Part shown: one piece after another, positions 60,493-64,000 of the stretch | Position numbering within the stretch: the first letter of the stretch is position 1 | How the letters are laid out: each line of letters starts with the position of its first letter | Origin: Pontiellaceae bacterium B12227 | GTDB lineage: Bacteria; Verrucomicrobiota; Kiritimatiellia; Kiritimatiellales; Pontiellaceae | Assembly (NCBI GenBank): GCA_029432775.1 | Contig: JAROAZ010000009.1 | Coordinates: forward strand, 124,001 to 188,000 | DNA: 64,000 bases | Direction: 5' to 3' | Program-made: the position numbers and the translations under genes | The notes under the pieces: generated by a model | What the model was told of the DNA's origin: nothing | Seen by the model: only the letters and a program-made list of their open reading frames with translations | Database searches by the model: none

Positions 60493-60897
60493 TTACGGCC
60501 ATCCAACCCCAAGGATTTTTCGCAGTTCCCGCCGTTGCTCTTTCCATGAAACAATGCTGGAGAGCCTTCTTGCCTCCTTCCATCCGATGGGGTCTTTTCC
60601 CTCTTTGGTTTCGGGCAGGTTCAAAAGCCACTCCTGGATGTCGGGAGTAAGAAGCCGCAGGCTGACGATGAAGGAGACATGGCTTCGATCCGTATCCGCG
60701 AGGGCGGCAAGTTCACGGTGGGTTTTTACCAACCCTTTCTGGATAAGGTGTTCGTACTTGATAGAAAGGGCCATCAGGCGGGTGATGCGTGGAAGGCGTG
60801 TGGACTTGGCGTGTTTGGGCTTCCTCCCCTTGCGCAGAACCCGGTGTCCGCATTGCCCCGCAGTAAAATGGACCTTCATTTTTACCGTGGCGCTCAT
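60493..60897 (-). CDS. Small HTH protein paired with the serine recombinase
   Basis: A 134-residue basic protein with a helix-turn-helix-like stretch (KTHRELAALADTDRSHVSFIVSLRLL), of the kind often coded just after recombinases in planctomycete and proteobacterial DUF2924 modules. Its ATG overlaps the recombinase stop (ATGA). Probably a DNA-binding accessory factor for recombination or its control. Convergent with the AAA+ gene, 30 bp apart, without a clear terminator. Confidence 0.7.
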   Translation of the reverse strand: MSATVKMKVHFTAGQCGHRVLRKGRKPKHAKSTRLPRITRLMALSIKYEHLIQKGLVKTHRELAALADTDRSHVSFIVSLRLLTPDIQEWLLNLPETKEGKDPIGWKEARRLSSIVSWKEQRRELRKILGVGWP

Positions 60898-62399
60898 ACC
60901 ACTTCCCCCTGGACAAAGCCCTCGTCATTGAAGTGGAGCGTGATGTTTCCCTCGACGGCATCGTAGTCAATCTGGTTTACTAGGGCTTTTACGAAGGCGC
61001 ATTTTTCACCCGTATTGAATGATGGCCACAGACCCTGCATATCGCGCAGAACCGCGGCGATTCCCTTTCTGGAGGGCTTACGCCACCGCACAATATTTTT
61101 GGCGTTTTCGAGCAGATCTTCGGCTTCCTTACGCTTTTCCTCAAGATGGCGGATCAGCGGTTCCGGTGCGCCGAATTCCCGCGAAGAAGCCAGTTCTTTT
61201 TCGATGCGTCCAAGCTGTCTTTTTGCCGTTTTGCGCTGTTGTTCGAGGGCGGTGCGCTTTTCCTCCATGGTTTCGGCCAACTGCTGGTAGACCAATTCCT
61301 GAAGCTCTGGGTCGGTTCCGATGGAGAGGAGCTGTTCGGCTACAAGGTTTTCGATTTCACCGGCGGGAATCGATGGCGAAGGACAAGCATGCGCCCCGTT
61401 AAGCCGCTTGTTCGAACAGGTATAGTAGCGGTACATGCGGTTCTTTTTCTTTGTGTAGTTATGAACGAATGCGGTATTGCAGGACGCGCACTTGAGAAGC
61501 CCCTTGAGCAGGGCGTCGTGGCTGTTGCGCTTCCGGCTTCCCTTCTGCACCGAGTTTTCGGCCAGCATCTTCTGCACCCGACTGAAGACTGCCGGATCAA
61601 CAATCCCGTCATGGCATCCTTCGAATGTTTCGCCCTTGAGTGTAACCTTGCCGATGTAGATTGGATTGGTGAGCAGGTGGTGGAGTCCACTGGTTGAGAA
61701 TTCGCTGCCGCCAGAGACCTTGCCCTCCTTGGTGACCCATTTTTTATTCCTCCACCCTCGGCGATTAAGTTCGCGGAGAACAGCCTTGACGGAGCGAAGT
61801 TCCAGATAGAGCACGAAAATTTCCCGGACACGGAGGGCTTCGAGTTCATCGGGTTCGAGTTCGCCGCCTCCGGCCTTGATCCTGTAGCCGAGGACGGGGC
61901 GGCCGCCGATGAACCGTCCCATCTTCCGTGCGGCATGCATTCGTTCGGTGACGCGGTCGCGGATCAGTTCGCGTTCGAATTCGGCGAAGGACATGAACAC
62001 CGTAAGCATGAGCCGTCCGACCGCGCCTTCGGTGTTTATGTTTTGCATGACGCTCACCAGTGCCACGCCATGTTCCTCGAACAGGGCAAGCAGTTCGAAA
62101 AACTGGATAAGGCTTCGGGAGATTCGGTCGAGACGATGAATGACGACAACCTTTATCTCACCCGCCTTCACGAGCCGGATGACCTCCTGCAAGCCCTGCC
62201 GCTCTAGCGTGGCTCCGCTTTTGTTGTTGTCGGAGTAAACGCCCGTGCACGTCCAGCCCAGGTGCTGCTGGGAAGCTATGTAGCTTTCGGCGGCGGCCTG
62301 TTGAACGGCAAGCGAATTGACCTCGGTGTCCGGCCCGGCGTCGGTGGATTTGCGGACATAGATTATGACAGGTACGGGATCGTTGCTTTCCATTTTCAT
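60894..62399 (-). CDS. Large serine recombinase
   Basis: A 501-residue site-specific recombinase. Resolvase domain with the catalytic Ser in IIYVRKSTDAG, HRLDRISRSLIQFFELL and FAEFERELIRDRVTERM. Then come a recombinase domain (GRFIGGRPVLGYRI), a zinc ribbon (LLKCASCNTAF and CSNKRLNGAHACP) and a coiled coil (EKRTALEQQRKTAKRQLGRI). Such enzymes move phages, ICEs and islands. It overlaps both neighbours by ATGA (DUF2924 upstream, HTH protein downstream). Presumably the mobility gene of the island holding the E1/JAB operon. Confidence 0.93.
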   Translation of the reverse strand: MKMESNDPVPVIIYVRKSTDAGPDTEVNSLAVQQAAAESYIASQQHLGWTCTGVYSDNNKSGATLERQGLQEVIRLVKAGEIKVVVIHRLDRISRSLIQFFELLALFEEHGVALVSVMQNINTEGAVGRLMLTVFMSFAEFERELIRDRVTERMHAARKMGRFIGGRPVLGYRIKAGGGELEPDELEALRVREIFVLYLELRSVKAVLRELNRRGWRNKKWVTKEGKVSGGSEFSTSGLHHLLTNPIYIGKVTLKGETFEGCHDGIVDPAVFSRVQKMLAENSVQKGSRKRNSHDALLKGLLKCASCNTAFVHNYTKKKNRMYRYYTCSNKRLNGAHACPSPSIPAGEIENLVAEQLLSIGTDPELQELVYQQLAETMEEKRTALEQQRKTAKRQLGRIEKELASSREFGAPEPLIRHLEEKRKEAEDLLENAKNIVRWRKPSRKGIAAVLRDMQGLWPSFNTGEKCAFVKALVNQIDYDAVEGNITLHFNDEGFVQGEVV

Positions 62400-62887
62400 T
62401 TTCCTTTCTTGAGTCCAAAGAAGAGCTTTCCGTTCCAGCGGGTGCCCGTGACCGCCCGTGCAACGGCGGAAATCGATTTGAACCGCTGGTCATTCCATTC
62501 GAAGCCGTTCTCAAGCACGAGTACGCGGATGTCCTCGCCCTTGTAGTTCCGGTGGAGAACGGTTCCCGGAAGCAATTTCGAATCGGGCCGGTAGGCGATT
62601 GTGGCTGTTTGGTTTTTGTTTTCCGGGGGGCGTTGAACATTGGGGAAACGCCCCTTCACATCGCGGTCGTCAGCGATGGCAAGGGCTTTTTTCCGCGCCG
62701 CATCACTGATATCGCCAAAGACGTCCCTCTGGGCTGCCCACAGAATTTTCTTGATGAGATGAGCGCGGTTGCGCGTCGTCGGGGTATGGCCGTAGCATGT
62801 CGCAAAGCGTTCGCGCAACTCCCGTGCGGAAAGTGTCGCCAACGTCTTTTCGAGTTCGTCGATATTCAATGTCTCTTCTGTTTTCAT
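62396..62887 (-). CDS. DUF2924-family protein
   Basis: A 163-residue protein with the DUF2924 end LPGTVLHRNYKGEDIRVLVL, FEWNDQRFKSISAVARAVTG and TRWNGKLFFGLKK. It is a standard companion of large serine recombinases and probably a DNA-binding factor. ATG 62887 gives MKTEETLNI; an upstream in-frame start at 62923 is less likely. Stop overlaps the recombinase start (ATGA). Confidence 0.88.
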   Translation of the reverse strand: MKTEETLNIDELEKTLATLSARELRERFATCYGHTPTTRNRAHLIKKILWAAQRDVFGDISDAARKKALAIADDRDVKGRFPNVQRPPENKNQTATIAYRPDSKLLPGTVLHRNYKGEDIRVLVLENGFEWNDQRFKSISAVARAVTGTRWNGKLFFGLKKGK

Positions 62888-62919
62888 GGTGTGTGTTGGG
62901 CCATACGTGGATGCGGAAC

Positions 62920-63051
62920 TCAAGTCTTCTCTACCCGTGTTCCGCTCTTTTCCTCCTGTTGCCGCCGGATCAGGACATTTGCAAGCAATTGCGCGAGATC
63001 CCGGCGCATCCGGAGGGCTTCGTCGGTGGCGGCATTGACTTCTTTTTTCAT
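62920..63051 (-). CDS. 43-residue protein coupled to the nuclease-like gene
   Basis: ATG 63051 overlaps the stop of the upstream gene (ATGA). The product is a single charged amphipathic helix (VNAATDEALRMRRDLAQLLA, then NVLIRRQQEEK). The overlap supports real translation. Likely a small structural or regulatory subunit; no family recognised. Confidence 0.6.
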   Translation of the reverse strand: MKKEVNAATDEALRMRRDLAQLLANVLIRRQQEEKSGTRVEKT

Positions 63052-63461
63052 TGGTTCTTCTCCGTTTTCTGGTTTTTGGTTTCGGCGAAATTCATGATCC
63101 AGTCTCGCAGTTCCCGGAGTCCCTGCCCGTTGTAGGTGAAGGTTCGCACCTGCTCCGGGCTTCCGCTTTTGCGACGGCTCCAGACCTTGTTCACGATCTG
63201 GTTACTGAAACGTTCCGTGAGCGCAACCACCGCGACCACGCGGCATCCGTAGTCCGCGTTGCGTTGAAGGTTCCGCAGGACGTTCCTCGGCGAGGTCTCC
63301 AGTTCGATGGCCGCGACAAAGCGGCTCTTGTGGTGCAGCACGAGAATGTCGGCGTTGCGCTGCTCGTAGAACACCGACCAGTCCGGATCATCGAAAAGGC
63401 GGCCGACTATGGCCTTGGCCTCGCGATGGAGCCTAGATTCACGGCCTCTATTCAGATTCAT
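63048..63461 (-). CDS. PD-(D/E)XK nuclease-like protein
   Basis: A 137-residue protein. NADILVLHHKSRFVAAIELE has the D...E-x-E arrangement of restriction-endonuclease-like folds, after a helical start (SRLHREAKAIVGRLFDDPDW). A lysine is missing from the usual ExK position (ELE). It overlaps the upstream gene by 14 bp and the 43-residue gene by ATGA, so all three form one operon. Possible helper nuclease of the mobile element or a defence component. Activity unproven. Confidence 0.6.
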   Translation of the reverse strand: MNLNRGRESRLHREAKAIVGRLFDDPDWSVFYEQRNADILVLHHKSRFVAAIELETSPRNVLRNLQRNADYGCRVVAVVALTERFSNQIVNKVWSRRKSGSPEQVRTFTYNGQGLRELRDWIMNFAETKNQKTEKNQ

Positions 63462-63999
63462 GGAGAACCTCCAGTCCCGTGGCCGTAGGGTGAAGCCGCA
63501 TGCACGGTCTTCCGGCCTTGGAAGTTTTTATTACGGCGCTCTCGATCCAGCCGAGTTCGATTAGGGATTCCTTGATCCGCGTTCCACGTCCGGCGGACCA
63601 GCCGAGCGAGCGGTAGTGTGCCGACACGGAAAGGTCGGGGTTGTCTTTGCAGGAGTGCAGCAGCGCGTAGTATTCGAAGAGTATTTCCGGATCGTCCGGT
63701 ACGGGATCGGAAGGCCGTTCGGTGGAAGGAACCTCCTGTTCCGAATCGGTTTTGCCGGGTATGTCCCTGTCTTTGGGCTCTTCTTTTTCGCCGAGCAGTT
63801 CCCTGAAGTCGAGGCGTTCATCCTTGACCGTTCGTTCGGGGGAGAAGACGGCGGCGGCATCCCACGCCGACCAGACGGGTTCCATCATACCCGCAATCTC
63901 CGCTTCGCCGGGATAACCGCCGAGGTCGTTGAACGGAATCCGGATCTTCACGGGCTTCGGGCAGCGGGGTGACACCACCCACGCGGTTCCAACATCCAT
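63448..63999 (-). CDS. C-terminal part of a HerA/TraD-like ATPase or related protein, truncated by window end
   Basis: The frame is open to the window edge, so the start (ATG 63999 is possible but unproven) may be internal. The first residues TAWVVSPRCPKPVKIRIPFN resemble the last strands of HerA/FtsK/TraD-type ATPase cores, followed by an acidic linker and a winged-helix-like end (YYALLHSCKDNPDLSVSAHY, later LIELGWIESAVIK). If so, it could be a coupling or pumping ATPase of an integrative element. Assignment is tentative; first gene of the minus-strand operon visible here. Confidence 0.45.
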   Translation of the reverse strand: MDVGTAWVVSPRCPKPVKIRIPFNDLGGYPGEAEIAGMMEPVWSAWDAAAVFSPERTVKDERLDFRELLGEKEEPKDRDIPGKTDSEQEVPSTERPSDPVPDDPEILFEYYALLHSCKDNPDLSVSAHYRSLGWSAGRGTRIKESLIELGWIESAVIKTSKAGRPCMRLHPTATGLEVLHESE

Positions 64000-64000
64000 T

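Overview
The window looks like chromosomal DNA of a free-living PVC-superphylum bacterium, most plausibly Kiritimatiellota or a related Verrucomicrobia-like lineage. This rests on gene families, not on a database search: a GH95 fucosidase, DUF1549/DUF1553 and DUF1501 proteins with a PPC-domain protein, a planctomycete-type cytochrome, an SHD1-domain hydrolase, PmoA/ThuA proteins, and a DUF2924-recombinase module. There is one tRNA gene (Pro, GGG) and no rRNA or CRISPR.

Region 1 (1-20.9 kb) mixes housekeeping genes (rlmN fragment, pseudouridine synthase, htpG) with carbohydrate and transport genes: an amino-acid permease with an EIIA tail, an FAD dehydrogenase, a fucosidase, an isomerase/Gfo-Idh/PmoA-ThuA operon divergent from an AraC regulator, and a sugar porter. 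It also holds a RES/Xre toxin-antitoxin pair and a nucleotidyltransferase with a 58-residue partner. Region 2 (21-36.8 kb) holds RNB ribonuclease, DEAD helicase, nudC, queA, a pilin-like protein, purD, purE and a GH18 protein. Region 3 (36.8-44.8 kb) is a cluster of unrecognised genes whose three transcription units each carry a close match to a sigma-54 promoter: a 1390-residue PAS/coiled-coil protein with a degenerate kinase end, a secreted protein with a C-terminal membrane anchor, and a three-gene operon. Region 4 (45-55.2 kb) has DUF1549/DUF1501/PPC genes, topB, two rhodaneses and a transglutaminase-like protein.

Region 5 (about 55.4-64 kb, after tRNA-Pro) looks acquired. A serine recombinase module (DUF2924, recombinase, small HTH protein) and nuclease-like genes lie on the minus strand. 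Facing them is the most interesting system here: a 63-residue peptide made of four identical 11-residue repeats with internal Gly-Gly, a 108-residue E2-like protein, a JAB(JAMM)-E1(ThiF) fusion and a ClpB/ClpX-like AAA+ ATPase. I read this as a ubiquitin-like or peptide-tag processing and conjugation pathway, with a multi-core RiPP pathway as the main alternative.

A second window-wide signal is a 15-bp palindrome, TTCCAANNNTTGGAA. I found 14 exact and over 20 near copies between 1 and 54 kb, inside genes, at gene starts and paired into terminators. I saw no clear copy in the last 9 kb.
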